Source: Azonexus hydrophilus
Lineage (GTDB): Bacteria; Pseudomonadota; Gammaproteobacteria; Burkholderiales; Rhodocyclaceae
Length of the DNA: 64,000 nt
Assembly: GCF_001956855.1 (NCBI RefSeq)
Contig: NZ_MTHD01000001.1
Location: 496,001 to 560,000 of the forward strand
Direction of reading: 5' to 3'
The notes under the pieces are model-generated. The model did not search any database, was not told the DNA's origin, and saw only the letters and a list, made by a program, of their open reading frames with translations. This document shows positions 8,940-16,791 of the stretch, piece by piece (the stretch's first letter is position 1; the number at the start of each line of letters is the position of its first letter). The translations under genes and the position numbers were made by a program.

Positions 8940-9060
8940 GCACGTTTGAGTCGCGGTCTTTCCTGTGAACATTGGGGGCGACCTTGGCCATCATGCTTGC
9001 GATATCGCCACGAGCCGAAGCGGCATAGTGCTCGCGGATGATCTGCAAACTGTTTTTCAT
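8932..9060 (-). pseudogene. Truncated NTF2-like (SnoaL) protein remnant
   Basis: This 42-codon frame reads MKNSLQIIREHYAASARGD followed by IASMMAKVAPNV, which is the opening helix pair of SnoaL/NTF2-like proteins. It then turns into an unrelated tail, HRKDRDSNVLR, and stops. Full family members run to about 130 residues, with a beta sheet forming the pocket, and that part is absent. The start codon overlaps the stop of the DsbA-like gene (ATGA), so the remnant is still translationally coupled to it. The end runs 8 bases into the end of the convergent lysR gene, so the loss probably arose by a deletion joining the two genes. Confidence 0.6.
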
Positions 9061-9767
9061 GCGCGCTTCTCCGGCAACTGACAACTATCCGGAGCGCAGA
9101 CGAATTCGCTGCCGGTGCCGGCCGTTGCCGTTTGCGGCAGTCTGCCAGCCAGCCACGCGCCGAAGCCGGCTGGGTTGCCGATGAACTGGCCGGCATCGAT
9201 GAGCTCCCGCTGGCCATCCGTTTCCAGCACGAAAGTCGGGAAGCCGGCGGCGCCGACCTCGTTCATCAGGCGCCGGCTCGCGCTGATATGGCTGGCCGTG
9301 GCGGCGCCGCTGACGGCATCGAGGGCCGCGGCGAAAGCCGCAGCGTCGAGGCCGATGTCGGCGGCCATGGCGATCAGCACGCTGTTCTCGGCAATGCGGC
9401 GGCCCTCGACGTAATGCGCCTGTTGCAGGCGGGCGAGCAGATCAAGCCCGCGCCCGGCGAGTTGTTCAGCGGCGAGCATTGCCGCGATCGGTGGTGCCGA
9501 ATCGAAGATGGCATCGGTGTCGTGCAGCAGGCCCTCGAAGTAGGCGTCGCCGAATGGCTGATGGGTGATCCGGGCAATCCGTCGGTCGTGCGTGATGACG
9601 TACTCGCGCAGTTGCGACGTTACCGGCTGTCGCTGCGCACCGGTCATCATGCCGCCGCCGTGGGCAACGACCGGCAGATGCCGGCGTGCTTCGCGGACCA
9701 GCGGCGCGGCGCCGTAGCACCAGCCGCACAGCGGATCGTAGATGTAGTGCAGGGTCGTCGTGCTCAT
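9057..9767 (-). CDS. DsbA-family (FrnE-like) thiol oxidoreductase
   Basis: The 236-residue cytosolic protein (no signal peptide) has a thioredoxin-type active site CGWC at residues 14-17 and the long helical insertion of the DsbA/FrnE/2-hydroxychromene isomerase group. It ends with the cis-Pro loop in AAGFPTFVLETDG near residue 180. FrnE-type proteins act as cytoplasmic disulfide isomerases in oxidative stress. It follows the MBL-fold gene by 22 bases on the same strand and is coupled to the NTF2-like remnant downstream. The tail CQLPEKRA is unusual but within the family range. Confidence 0.85.
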   Translation of the reverse strand: MSTTTLHYIYDPLCGWCYGAAPLVREARRHLPVVAHGGGMMTGAQRQPVTSQLREYVITHDRRIARITHQPFGDAYFEGLLHDTDAIFDSAPPIAAMLAAEQLAGRGLDLLARLQQAHYVEGRRIAENSVLIAMAADIGLDAAAFAAALDAVSGAATASHISASRRLMNEVGAAGFPTFVLETDGQRELIDAGQFIGNPAGFGAWLAGRLPQTATAGTGSEFVCAPDSCQLPEKRA

Positions 9768-9789
9768 GTTTGTCTCCTTCGGGCCGGAC

Positions 9790-10680
9790 TTACCACTTCA
9801 TCTCGCCCTTGTTGACCTTGGCGCCGATGTCCAGCGCGATGCCCAGGCCGGCTTCGGGGTAAGCCTGACGCATCGTGGCGATCAGCGCCGCGGCGTCCTT
9901 CGCCCTGGCCAGTTCGCCTTCGAAGCGCTGCAGGTAATTGCGGGTGTAGTTGATCGCGCTTGCGTCCAGCGGTGTGCCGGGGGCCATGTGGCCGGGGACG
10001 ACGATGGCCGGGCGGCGCGCCTGCATCTCGTCAAGCTGGGCCAGCCAGGCCTGACGCTCGGCGGCTGACTGCGTATCTGCGGTCCACACGTGCAGATTGC
10101 CAAAAACCGCGATGTTGCCGGCAATCGCCTGCAGCGACGGAATCCACACATACGGCCGGTGTGCCAGCACGCCGGTGGTGCCGTGAATTTCGATCGTTTC
10201 GCCGTCTACCGTCAGCGTGTTGCCGGTGATGGCTTCCGGCACGATCGGCTGGCGCGGCGCGTTGGCGCCGAGCTTCGGTCCCCAGAAGGCGAGTTTGCCG
10301 GCCAGCTTGGCGGCAATCCGCTCGCGCACAGCCGGCGTCGTCAGTACCCGGGCTTGCGGGAAGATTTCCTTCAGCGTTTCGGCGCCGAAATAGAAATCGG
10401 GATCGGCGTTGCTGATGAAGATCGTCTTCAGCGTGCGGCCGCTGTCGAGCACGTTGGCAGCGACGCGCAGTGCGTCGGCGCGAGTGAAGCCGGTGTCGAT
10501 GACCAGCGCTTCGGACTTGCCGCTGACGACGACGGCATTGATGTGGAAGCTGCTGGCGTCGGTGTTATGGACCTTGAGGCTGAGCGGCGGGGTTTCCTGG
10601 GCGCCGGCGTTGCCGGCGGCGATCAGGCCGAAGCTGAGTGCGGGCAGCGCCAGGCGCAGGAGCTTGAAGGATGCAGACAT
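9790..10680 (-). CDS. Metallo-beta-lactamase-fold protein with altered metal site
   Basis: The 296-residue protein has a signal peptide (about 1-27, ending GNAGAQ), so it is periplasmic. The MBL fold is clear from VIDTGFTRADA, TIFISNADPDFYFGAETL and VVPGHMAP. The usual HxHxDH zinc motif is replaced at residues 91-96 by N-A-D-P-D-F, so three of the four ligands are lost. The GHxxG segment appears only as PGHMAP. It may bind a different metal, or be a binding or scaffold protein. It is divergent from a LysR gene, which probably regulates it, and is followed by the FrnE-like gene. Confidence 0.82.
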   Translation of the reverse strand: MSASFKLLRLALPALSFGLIAAGNAGAQETPPLSLKVHNTDASSFHINAVVVSGKSEALVIDTGFTRADALRVAANVLDSGRTLKTIFISNADPDFYFGAETLKEIFPQARVLTTPAVRERIAAKLAGKLAFWGPKLGANAPRQPIVPEAITGNTLTVDGETIEIHGTTGVLAHRPYVWIPSLQAIAGNIAVFGNLHVWTADTQSAAERQAWLAQLDEMQARRPAIVVPGHMAPGTPLDASAINYTRNYLQRFEGELARAKDAAALIATMRQAYPEAGLGIALDIGAKVNKGEMKW

Positions 10681-10797
10681 GGTTTTCTCCGTGAGTGTTG
10701 ATCAGTGACGGAGTGAATTCTATTGACGTCGTATCAAGCAAAAAACAGCGTTTCAGTTTAATATTTATTGCGTAAATCGATGTAATTGGGAGCGAGT

Positions 10798-11709
10798 ATG
10801 GACCGTCTGACCGCCGCCAGTGTCTTCGTCAGCGTTGCCGAACACGGCAGCCTGACTCAGGCAGCCGAACAACTCGACATGTCGGTGGCCATGGTCAGCC
10901 GCTATCTCGCCGCCATCGAGAAGTGGCTCGGCGCCCGTCTGCTGCACCGGACGACACGGCGCGTCAGCCTGACCGATGCCGGCCAGTCGGCGCTGCATTC
11001 GTGCCGGCAACTGCTCGGCCTCGCCGACGACATCGCACAGCAGGCCGGCGCCGCCAGCCAGGTGGCGCGCGGCACGTTGCGCATCACCAGCGCGCTGTCC
11101 TTCGCTGAAGCGCAACTGGCGCCGGCGCTGGTCGACTTCCAGGCACGGCATCCGGAAGTCGCCGTCAACCTCTCGGCCACCGATCGCAGTGTCGACCTTG
11201 CTGCCGAGCGCATCGACCTTGCCGTGCGCATCACCAACGCGCTCGAACCAACGCTGATCGCCCGTCCGCTGGCCGTCTGCCGCTCGGTGCTGTGCGCCGC
11301 GCCCGGCTATCTCGCCGCGCACCCGCCGATCCAGCACCCCGATGATCTGCAGCAACACCGTTGCCTCAGCCACGCCTTCGCCAGCGGCGCCCGCTTCAAC
11401 TTTCAGCGCGCGGGCGAGCGCATCGAAGTGCCGGTCAGCGCCAGTTTCTCGACCAACGAAACCGCGATCATGCGCAGCGCTGTCCTCGCTGGTGGCGGCA
11501 TTGGCGTGCTGCCGACCTACTATGTCGGTGAAGACCTGCGCCAGGGCCGCCTGCAGCGCCTGCTACCCGATTGTGAACTCGACACCCTCGGCATCCACGC
11601 GCTCTTCCTGTCTCGCCAGTACCAGCCGCTGGCGCTGCGTCTGCTGCTCGATTTCCTGGTCGAGCGTTTCGGCGGCGCGCTGCCGTTCTGGGATCGTTTG
11701 CCAGGTTGA
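10798..11709 (+). CDS. LysR-family transcriptional regulator
   Basis: The 303-residue protein begins with a LysR winged helix-turn-helix (LTQAAEQLDMSVAMVSRYLAAIE, about 20-42), followed by the effector-binding domain (about 90-295). The sequence resembles the DsdC/CrgA-like subgroup that usually controls a divergent enzyme gene, here the MBL-fold/FrnE operon. A TTG four codons upstream is possible, but the ATG at 10798 has GGGAG close before it. The 117-base divergent gap is AT-rich and probably holds both promoters and the operator. Confidence 0.88.
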   Translation: MDRLTAASVFVSVAEHGSLTQAAEQLDMSVAMVSRYLAAIEKWLGARLLHRTTRRVSLTDAGQSALHSCRQLLGLADDIAQQAGAASQVARGTLRITSALSFAEAQLAPALVDFQARHPEVAVNLSATDRSVDLAAERIDLAVRITNALEPTLIARPLAVCRSVLCAAPGYLAAHPPIQHPDDLQQHRCLSHAFASGARFNFQRAGERIEVPVSASFSTNETAIMRSAVLAGGGIGVLPTYYVGEDLRQGRLQRLLPDCELDTLGIHALFLSRQYQPLALRLLLDFLVERFGGALPFWDRLPG

Positions 11710-11720
11710 TGGGGTATTCC

Positions 11721-11734
11721 GCCTGAATTCAGGC
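11721..11734. repeat. 14-base palindrome between convergent genes
   Basis: GCCTGAATTCAGGC is a perfect palindrome in the 33 bases between the convergent lysR and ctaA stops. It could form a small hairpin acting as a weak bidirectional terminator, although there is no U-run beside it. Confidence 0.35.
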
Positions 11735-11742
11735 GCGCCCGT

Positions 11743-12741
11743 TCAGGTCAGGACGGTTTCCGTTTGCCTGACACGCTGTCCCTGCCGGCTTTGGCAACGG
11801 AGGTTGACCGCCAGCACCGCGCTCAACAGTGCGGCCGCACCAAGGTTGTGAGCGACCGCCAGCAACAGTGGCAGCGACAGCAGCACGTTGGCGATGCCCA
11901 GCCCCAGTTGCACTCCGAGCAGCACCAGCAGCAGGCCACCCCAGCGGCGCTGGCCGTGGCCCAGCAGGCGCGCCGCCAGCGTGCCGACGACGAGCAGCAC
12001 GAGCACGGCGCCAAGGCGGTGGGTCAGGTGGATTGCGGTCAGCGCTTCGCCGGAAATCAGTTCGCCGTGGGCTGTCTGGCCGAGTTCGCGGTGCAGGGTG
12101 AAGGCGTGGGCGAAATCGGCGGGCGGCAGCCATTGGCCCTGGCAGAACGGGAAGTCCGGGCAGGCCAGCGCCGCGTAATTGCTGCTGACCCAGCCGCCGA
12201 GGGCGATCTGGCCGACCACGGCGAACAGCGCCAGGGCGGCCGGCCAGCGGATGGCCGGGGCGAAGGTGCCGCTGGTCCTTGTCCGCAACAGCAGGGTCAC
12301 CAGCAGAGCCAGCGTCGCCATGCCGCCAAGCAGGTGCAGCGTGACGATCAAGGGTTTGAGCAGTAAGGTCACCGTCCACATGCCGAGTGCTGCCTGCAGA
12401 CCGATCAGGCCGAGCAGCAAGGTCGGCAGTGCTGGCGATTGTTCTTGGCGCATTTTTGGTCGCCAGGCCAGCAGGCAGATGGCGAGGACCAGCAGGCCGA
12501 GGCTGCCGGCGGCATACCGATGGATCATTTCCTTCCACGCCTTGCCGGCATCGAACGGCTGCTGCGGCCAGGCGGCGACCGCCGCGGAGCTGCCGTCCGG
12601 CACGCCGAGCAGGTGGCCGTAACAGCCGGGCCAGTCAGGGCAGCCGAGGCCGGCGTCGGACAGGCGCACATAGGCGCCGAGACCGATGACGACCACCGCC
12701 AGCAGCGTGGCGGCGAGCAGCAGGCGGGCGTAGAGGCGCAT
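11743..12741 (-). CDS. ctaA: Heme A synthase
   Basis: The 332-residue polytopic membrane protein has about eight hydrophobic helices and the COX15/CtaA features: GLGCPDWPGCYGHL in the first loop, EMIHRYAAGSLGL with a heme-binding His near 75, HLLGGMATLAL near 135, and THRLGAVLVLL near 240. It oxidises the C8 methyl of heme O to give heme A for the cytochrome oxidase encoded upstream. It is the last gene of the minus-strand cta cluster, three bases after ctaB. CPDWPGC gives the cysteine pair seen in many bacterial members. Confidence 0.95.
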   Translation of the reverse strand: MRLYARLLLAATLLAVVVIGLGAYVRLSDAGLGCPDWPGCYGHLLGVPDGSSAAVAAWPQQPFDAGKAWKEMIHRYAAGSLGLLVLAICLLAWRPKMRQEQSPALPTLLLGLIGLQAALGMWTVTLLLKPLIVTLHLLGGMATLALLVTLLLRTRTSGTFAPAIRWPAALALFAVVGQIALGGWVSSNYAALACPDFPFCQGQWLPPADFAHAFTLHRELGQTAHGELISGEALTAIHLTHRLGAVLVLLVVGTLAARLLGHGQRRWGGLLLVLLGVQLGLGIANVLLSLPLLLAVAHNLGAAALLSAVLAVNLRCQSRQGQRVRQTETVLT

Positions 12742-12744
12742 GGC

Positions 12745-13641
12745 TCAGAAAGCGATCAGACGGTCGGCGAACAACGCGGCGAAGAGCAATGTCAGGTACA
12801 GGATCGAATAGCGGAAAGTGCGCCGCGCCAGGTCGTCGCTGTAGTTGCGACAGAGGGCGATGGCGTAGCCGAGGAAGACCAGGTCGAGCAGGCTGATGGC
12901 GACCAGATAGAAGGTCCCGCTCATGCCCAGCGACACCGGGATCAGGCTGGCAGCGCCGAGCATCAGCGTGTACCAGAGGATGTGCTGGCAGGTGAAGGCG
13001 ACACCGTGCGTCACCGGCAGCATCGGCAGGCCGGAGCGGGCGTAGTCGTCGCGCCGGTAGCAGGCCAGCGCCCAGAAATGCGGCGGCGTCCACAGGAAGA
13101 TGATCAGGAACAGCACCAGCGGCTCGGCCGAGACCTGGCCGGTCATCGCCGTCCATCCGAGCAGCGGCGGCATGGCGCCGGAAGCACCGCCGATGACGAT
13201 GTTCATCGGCGTCGCCGGCTTCAGGATCAGCGTGTAGATCACCGTGTAGCCGACGAAGGTAGCCAGCGTCAGCCACATCGTCAGGTCGTTGATGAAGGTA
13301 TGCAGCAGCCACAGACCGGCGGCGCCGAGCAGCGTCGCCAGGGTCACGGTTTCCAGCGGCGAGATGTCGCCGCGTGCCGTCGCCCGCCAGCTGGTACGCG
13401 TCATCCTGGCGTCGATGGTGCGTTCGACCAGGCAGTTCAGCGCGGCGGCCGAGAAGGCGACCAGGGCGATGCCGAGGGCCGCGACAAGGAAGCGCAGCAG
13501 TGGTGGAAAGCCCGGTGTCGCCAGGAACATGCCGATCATCGCGGTGAAAACGATCAGGCTGTTGACGCGCGGCTTGCACAGGTGCGAGAAGGCGGCGAGG
13601 CGCTGGCCGAAGGATAGCGAGGGGGCGGCGATGGTTTGCAT
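12745..13641 (-). CDS. ctaB: Heme O synthase (protoheme IX farnesyltransferase)
   Basis: The 298-residue protein of the UbiA prenyltransferase superfamily carries the first Asp-rich motif [15 protein letters not shown] near residue 70 and about nine membrane helices. [17 protein letters not shown] at the N terminus is typical of CtaB/CyoE. It adds a farnesyl group to heme B, making the substrate for CtaA. The start at 13641 follows family length; the frame is open for 45 more codons without similarity. Order in the operon is ctaB then ctaA, with almost no gap, so the two enzymes that act in sequence are made together. Confidence 0.95.
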   Translation of the reverse strand: MQTIAAPSLSFGQRLAAFSHLCKPRVNSLIVFTAMIGMFLATPGFPPLLRFLVAALGIALVAFSAAALNCLVERTIDARMTRTSWRATARGDISPLETVTLATLLGAAGLWLLHTFINDLTMWLTLATFVGYTVIYTLILKPATPMNIVIGGASGAMPPLLGWTAMTGQVSAEPLVLFLIIFLWTPPHFWALACYRRDDYARSGLPMLPVTHGVAFTCQHILWYTLMLGAASLIPVSLGMSGTFYLVAISLLDLVFLGYAIALCRNYSDDLARRTFRYSILYLTLLFAALFADRLIAF

Positions 13642-13651
13642 GGTGGGTCTC

Positions 13652-14236
13652 CTAACCAGTCCAGGCGAATTTGAGCAGGCGATCGAGATCGAAACGCAGC
13701 TCGTTGCCACCGACGGCGGCGGGGTAGTCGATGACCCGCTGGCCGAGCGGGTCGATGATGTGCAGGCGGTAGCCATCGGCGGCGGGCGTGCCCAACCAGT
13801 GCGGCGGGGCGGCGAACAGCAGCAGGTCGGGCTGGCGGCGGGCGGCGTCGGCCAGCGCCGGATCGCTGGTGCTAGGGGCGAGCACGACGCGGCGCAGGCG
13901 GCCCATCTCCTTGTTCAGCGATACCTGGATGCGGCGCAATTCGTCGAGTCGGGCAGCGCACCCGGTGGCGCAGGGGCCGTCGAGGTTCAGTACCAGCAGC
14001 CATTTGCCGTGTAGTTCTGCTGTCGCAACCGCCCGCCCGGAAACATCCGCCAGGCCGCTGCCCGGCAGCGCCGGCGGCGGTGTCAGCAACTGGCCGTGCT
14101 GCAGGGTGCGCGTTGGCTGCCAGCCGCCGAAGTAGAGGCCGGTGGCAATGACGAAGGGCAGCACGAGCACGCCGACGATCAGCAGCAACATCGGCAGTCC
14201 GCTGGCGCGGGGGGCAGGCATGGTCGCGCTGTTCAT
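13652..14236 (-). CDS. Membrane-anchored thioredoxin-like protein of the oxidase cluster
   Basis: The 194-residue protein has one N-terminal membrane helix (about 15-35, [23 protein letters not shown]) and a periplasmic domain with a SCO/thioredoxin-like layout: [29 protein letters not shown], where C-x-x-x-C sits where SCO proteins bind copper. The conserved downstream His of SCO is not obvious. Proteins of this size are regularly found between surf1 and the heme A genes in betaproteobacteria. It probably helps oxidase assembly, but the activity is unproven. Its start overlaps the surf1 stop (ATGA). Confidence 0.75.
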   Translation of the reverse strand: MNSATMPAPRASGLPMLLLIVGVLVLPFVIATGLYFGGWQPTRTLQHGQLLTPPPALPGSGLADVSGRAVATAELHGKWLLVLNLDGPCATGCAARLDELRRIQVSLNKEMGRLRRVVLAPSTSDPALADAARRQPDLLLFAAPPHWLGTPAADGYRLHIIDPLGQRVIDYPAAVGGNELRFDLDRLLKFAWTG

Positions 14237-14925
14237 GGTTTGCGCACCAGGAAATAACCCCAGATGCCGAGGCTGGCGACGGCGAAGCCGAACCACTGCA
14301 GGGCGTAGCTGCGGTGACGGTCGGCGCGCTCGTCCGGGCGCGGCCATTCGCGGACGAAACCGCCGGGAGACTGGGCGTCGAGCTGGACGATCAGCGGCTG
14401 CAGCGGGTAGGCCACGGCCGAGCGGAAGCGTTCGAGGTCAAGGTTCTGCCACACCGGTTCCCAGCCACTGCTCGGCTGAGCCGCCAGATTGAAGAAGCGG
14501 CTGGTCGGGGCGGCGACGATGCCGGTCAGTTCCACTTCGCCGGCCGGTACCGGGGCATCCGGCTGCCGGGCGTGGTCGGCCGGGGCGCGCAGCCAGCCGC
14601 GATTGACCAGCACGTGCATGTCGCTGCCTTCCAGGCGCAACGGCGTGATCACGTGGTAGCCGGCTTGTTCGCGGTGCAGGCGGTTATCGATCAGCACCTG
14701 CCTGCTCGCATCGAAGTGGCCGCGCAGGATGACCCGCCGATGACGCAGCGCCTCGATGTCGGCTGGCGTCGTCGGCATGGCGATGGCGGCATCGTGGCTG
14801 CGCGTGTCGAGTGAGGCTTGCAGTGCCGTCTTGCTTTCGGCCTTGTTCCATTGCCACAGGCCAAGCGAGATGAAGGCCGGAATCAGCAGCAACTGCAGCA
14901 GGCCGCCGAGGATCGCCACGCGCAT
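14233..14925 (-). CDS. SURF1-family cytochrome oxidase assembly protein
   Basis: The product is about 230 residues with two membrane helices: the N-terminal one (LLQLLLIPAFISLGLWQW) and a second at the C terminus (LQWFGFAVASLGIWGYFLV). The periplasmic loop between them contains VLVNRGWLRAP and ends near LQPLIVQLDAQ, all SURF1/SHY1 landmarks. SURF1 helps insert heme a into subunit I. The start is uncertain. ATG 14925 has AAGGG upstream; ATG 15000 would add 25 residues but lacks a ribosome site and overlaps the divergent small gene. Confidence 0.85.
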   Translation of the reverse strand: MRVAILGGLLQLLLIPAFISLGLWQWNKAESKTALQASLDTRSHDAAIAMPTTPADIEALRHRRVILRGHFDASRQVLIDNRLHREQAGYHVITPLRLEGSDMHVLVNRGWLRAPADHARQPDAPVPAGEVELTGIVAAPTSRFFNLAAQPSSGWEPVWQNLDLERFRSAVAYPLQPLIVQLDAQSPGGFVREWPRPDERADRHRSYALQWFGFAVASLGIWGYFLVRKP

Positions 14926-14998
14926 CCGGCTGGCCCTTGTCGGCCGGCTTGGCGGGCGAGCATACTGAGGTGCGGCGCAACTTTCCGGAGAATCAAGC

Positions 14999-15199
14999 AT
15001 GCTCAGGGTGGTGGTGGTTTTGTTGTTGGTGGCCATAGTCGGCAGCTTGCTCTCGGGGCTCTTCTATCTTTATCGCGACCGGGGTGAAGGGGAACGCATG
15101 GCGCGCGTCCTGACCTGGCGCATCGGCCTGTCGATCACGCTGTTCGTGTTGCTGCTGCTCGGGTTCAGGTTCGGTCTCATTCCCGGTTACACCCAGTAA
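14999..15199 (+). CDS. DUF2909 twin-transmembrane protein
   Basis: The 66-residue protein is almost entirely two membrane helices (about 2-24 and 42-62) joined by a short charged loop, YRDRGEGERMARVLTWR. This is the DUF2909/twin-TM family, usually found inside proteobacterial cytochrome oxidase clusters and oriented against them, as here. GGAG lies nine bases before the start. It overlaps the end of ctaE by 13 bases. A role in oxidase biogenesis is inferred from location only. Confidence 0.8.
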   Translation: MLRVVVVLLLVAIVGSLLSGLFYLYRDRGEGERMARVLTWRIGLSITLFVLLLLGFRFGLIPGYTQ

Positions 15200-16059
15200 A
15201 CGAAGACAAAAAGGATCAGCCAGACGACGTCGACGAAGTGCCAGTACCAGGCGACGCCCTCGAAGGCGAAGTGGCGTTTTGCCGTGAAGTGGCCGCTGAT
15301 GCTGCGCAGCAGGATCACCGCCAGCATGATGGTGCCCAGCGTCACGTGGAAACCGTGGAAGCCGGTGAGCATGAAGAAAGTCGCGCCATAGGCGCCAGCG
15401 CCCATGGTCAGGCCGAGCTCGGTATAGGCATGGTGATATTCCCAGGCCTGGAAGCCGAGGAAAACCACGCCAAGCAATACCGTCGCCGCCAGACCGAGGA
15501 TCAACTGACGCCGGTTGTCACGCAGCAGACCCCAGTGCGCCCAGGTGATCGTTGCGCCGGAGCTGAGCAGCAGCGCGGTGTTCAGCGCCGGGATGCCCCA
15601 GGCGCCCATTGGCGTGAATGGTGCCCCGCCGGGGCCGCTGGTCGGCCAGGTGCCGGCAAACTCCGGCCACAGGCTGAAGCCGTGCGCCGCTTCCATGCCG
15701 CCGAGGGTCGGCACCGACAGCACGCGGACGTAGAACAGGGCGCCGAAGAAGGCGGCGAAGAACATCACTTCGGTGCTGATGAACCAGATCATGCCGTGGC
15801 GGAAGGAGCGATCCTCCCAGTCGCGGTAGGCACCGCTCTGCGATTCGCCGATGACCTTGCCGAACCAGGCGAAGAGCACGGTGAGGATGACCGCAGTGCC
15901 GGCCAGCATGACCCAGCTGCCGGCGCCGAAATCGTTCAGCATCTGGATGAAGCCGAGGGCGAGCAGGAACATGCCGGCGGACAGGATGACCGGGTACAGG
16001 CTGGGTTCGGGAACGAAATAGTGCGCTGTCGAATGGGCGTGGTCGGTCGTGGTTTTCAT
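15187..16059 (-). CDS. ctaE: Cytochrome c oxidase subunit III
   Basis: The 290-residue protein has seven predicted membrane helices and the subunit III signatures FISTEVMFFAAFFGALFY (with the conserved Glu), GLLLGVVFL-type helices, FFMLTGFHGFHVTLG and YWHFVDVVWLILFVFVYW at the end. Subunit III stabilises the core oxidase and supports proton uptake. Its start overlaps the ctaG stop (ATGA). Confidence 0.96.
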   Translation of the reverse strand: MKTTTDHAHSTAHYFVPEPSLYPVILSAGMFLLALGFIQMLNDFGAGSWVMLAGTAVILTVLFAWFGKVIGESQSGAYRDWEDRSFRHGMIWFISTEVMFFAAFFGALFYVRVLSVPTLGGMEAAHGFSLWPEFAGTWPTSGPGGAPFTPMGAWGIPALNTALLLSSGATITWAHWGLLRDNRRQLILGLAATVLLGVVFLGFQAWEYHHAYTELGLTMGAGAYGATFFMLTGFHGFHVTLGTIMLAVILLRSISGHFTAKRHFAFEGVAWYWHFVDVVWLILFVFVYWV

Positions 16060-16655
16060 CGTGCCTCCGCAGTGGCGCTCAGGGTCCGGCGTTGGCCTTC
16101 GATGCTGAAGAAGGCATAGGAGAGGGTGATGTGGCTGATGTTGCGGTCAACCTCCGGGCTGACGATAAAAGCCAGCGGCATCTCCTGCGCTTCGCCCGGG
16201 GCCAGTGTCTGCTGGTCGAAGCAGAAACACTCGATCTTCTCGAAATGCTGCGCCGCCTGTCCCGGTGTGACGCTGGGCACGGCCTGGCCGGTGATCGTCC
16301 GGTCGGCGGTATTGCGGACCAGGTAGCTGACCTGCTGCAGCTCGCCCGGATGCACGTCCATGCTCACTTTCAGCGGCCGCATTTCCCACGGCAGGCCGGG
16401 CATCACGGTGCCGGTGAATTCAATGCGGATCAAGCGCCCGGTATCGACCCGGCTGACCGGCTCCGGTGCCGCACCGGTCTTCAAGCCGCCGGCAACAAAA
16501 CCGGCCGAGGTCTTGCCGTTGAAGCCGGTGACTTCGCACAGTACGTTGTACAAGGGCACCATCGCGAAGGCGAAGAGGAAGGCGCCGGCCACCAGCAGCA
16601 ACAGTCGGGTGACCAGGCGGTTGTGATTGCGCGGGGTGGGCTGGACCTGTTCCAT
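16056..16655 (-). CDS. ctaG: Cytochrome c oxidase assembly protein CtaG (Cox11)
   Basis: The 199-residue protein has one N-terminal membrane anchor (about 17-37) with VPLYNVLCEVTGFNGKT following it. A periplasmic copper-binding domain contains the paired cysteines in KIECFCFDQQTL near residue 145. Cox11/CtaG delivers copper to the CuB site of subunit I. The start at 16655 follows the 43-residue gene by 4 bases. An exact copy of the iterated 11-mer lies inside, read as V-D-R-N. Confidence 0.95.
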   Translation of the reverse strand: MEQVQPTPRNHNRLVTRLLLLVAGAFLFAFAMVPLYNVLCEVTGFNGKTSAGFVAGGLKTGAAPEPVSRVDTGRLIRIEFTGTVMPGLPWEMRPLKVSMDVHPGELQQVSYLVRNTADRTITGQAVPSVTPGQAAQHFEKIECFCFDQQTLAPGEAQEMPLAFIVSPEVDRNISHITLSYAFFSIEGQRRTLSATAEAR

Positions 16656-16659
16656 GGCA

Positions 16660-16791
16660 TCAGCGCTTGATGAACAGCCCGATGACGTAGAGGGCGACGA
16701 CCGCCAGGCCAAGCAGCCAGGCGAGGCGGCGGGCTGCGCTGCGCCGGCGGGCCAGCTCGGCGGGCGGGAGGTCGGCGGGCTGGTCGGTCAT
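16660..16791 (-). CDS. Small cytochrome oxidase assembly protein (43 residues)
   Basis: This short frame encodes MTDQPADLPPAELARRRSAA, then one membrane helix (WLLGLAVVALYVIGLFI), then KR and a stop. Its start overlaps the ctaD stop (ATGA), and its stop is 4 bases before the ctaG start, so it fits exactly in the operon. Small single-helix proteins in this position are known in beta- and gammaproteobacterial oxidase clusters. The role in assembly is inferred from position. Confidence 0.8.
   Translation of the reverse strand: MTDQPADLPPAELARRRSAARRLAWLLGLAVVALYVIGLFIKR

Noticed and set aside
12439..13617. A 392-codon frame antisense to ctaB
   Set aside because: It reads as a low-complexity Gln/Arg/Glu product, a usual artefact opposite membrane protein genes.
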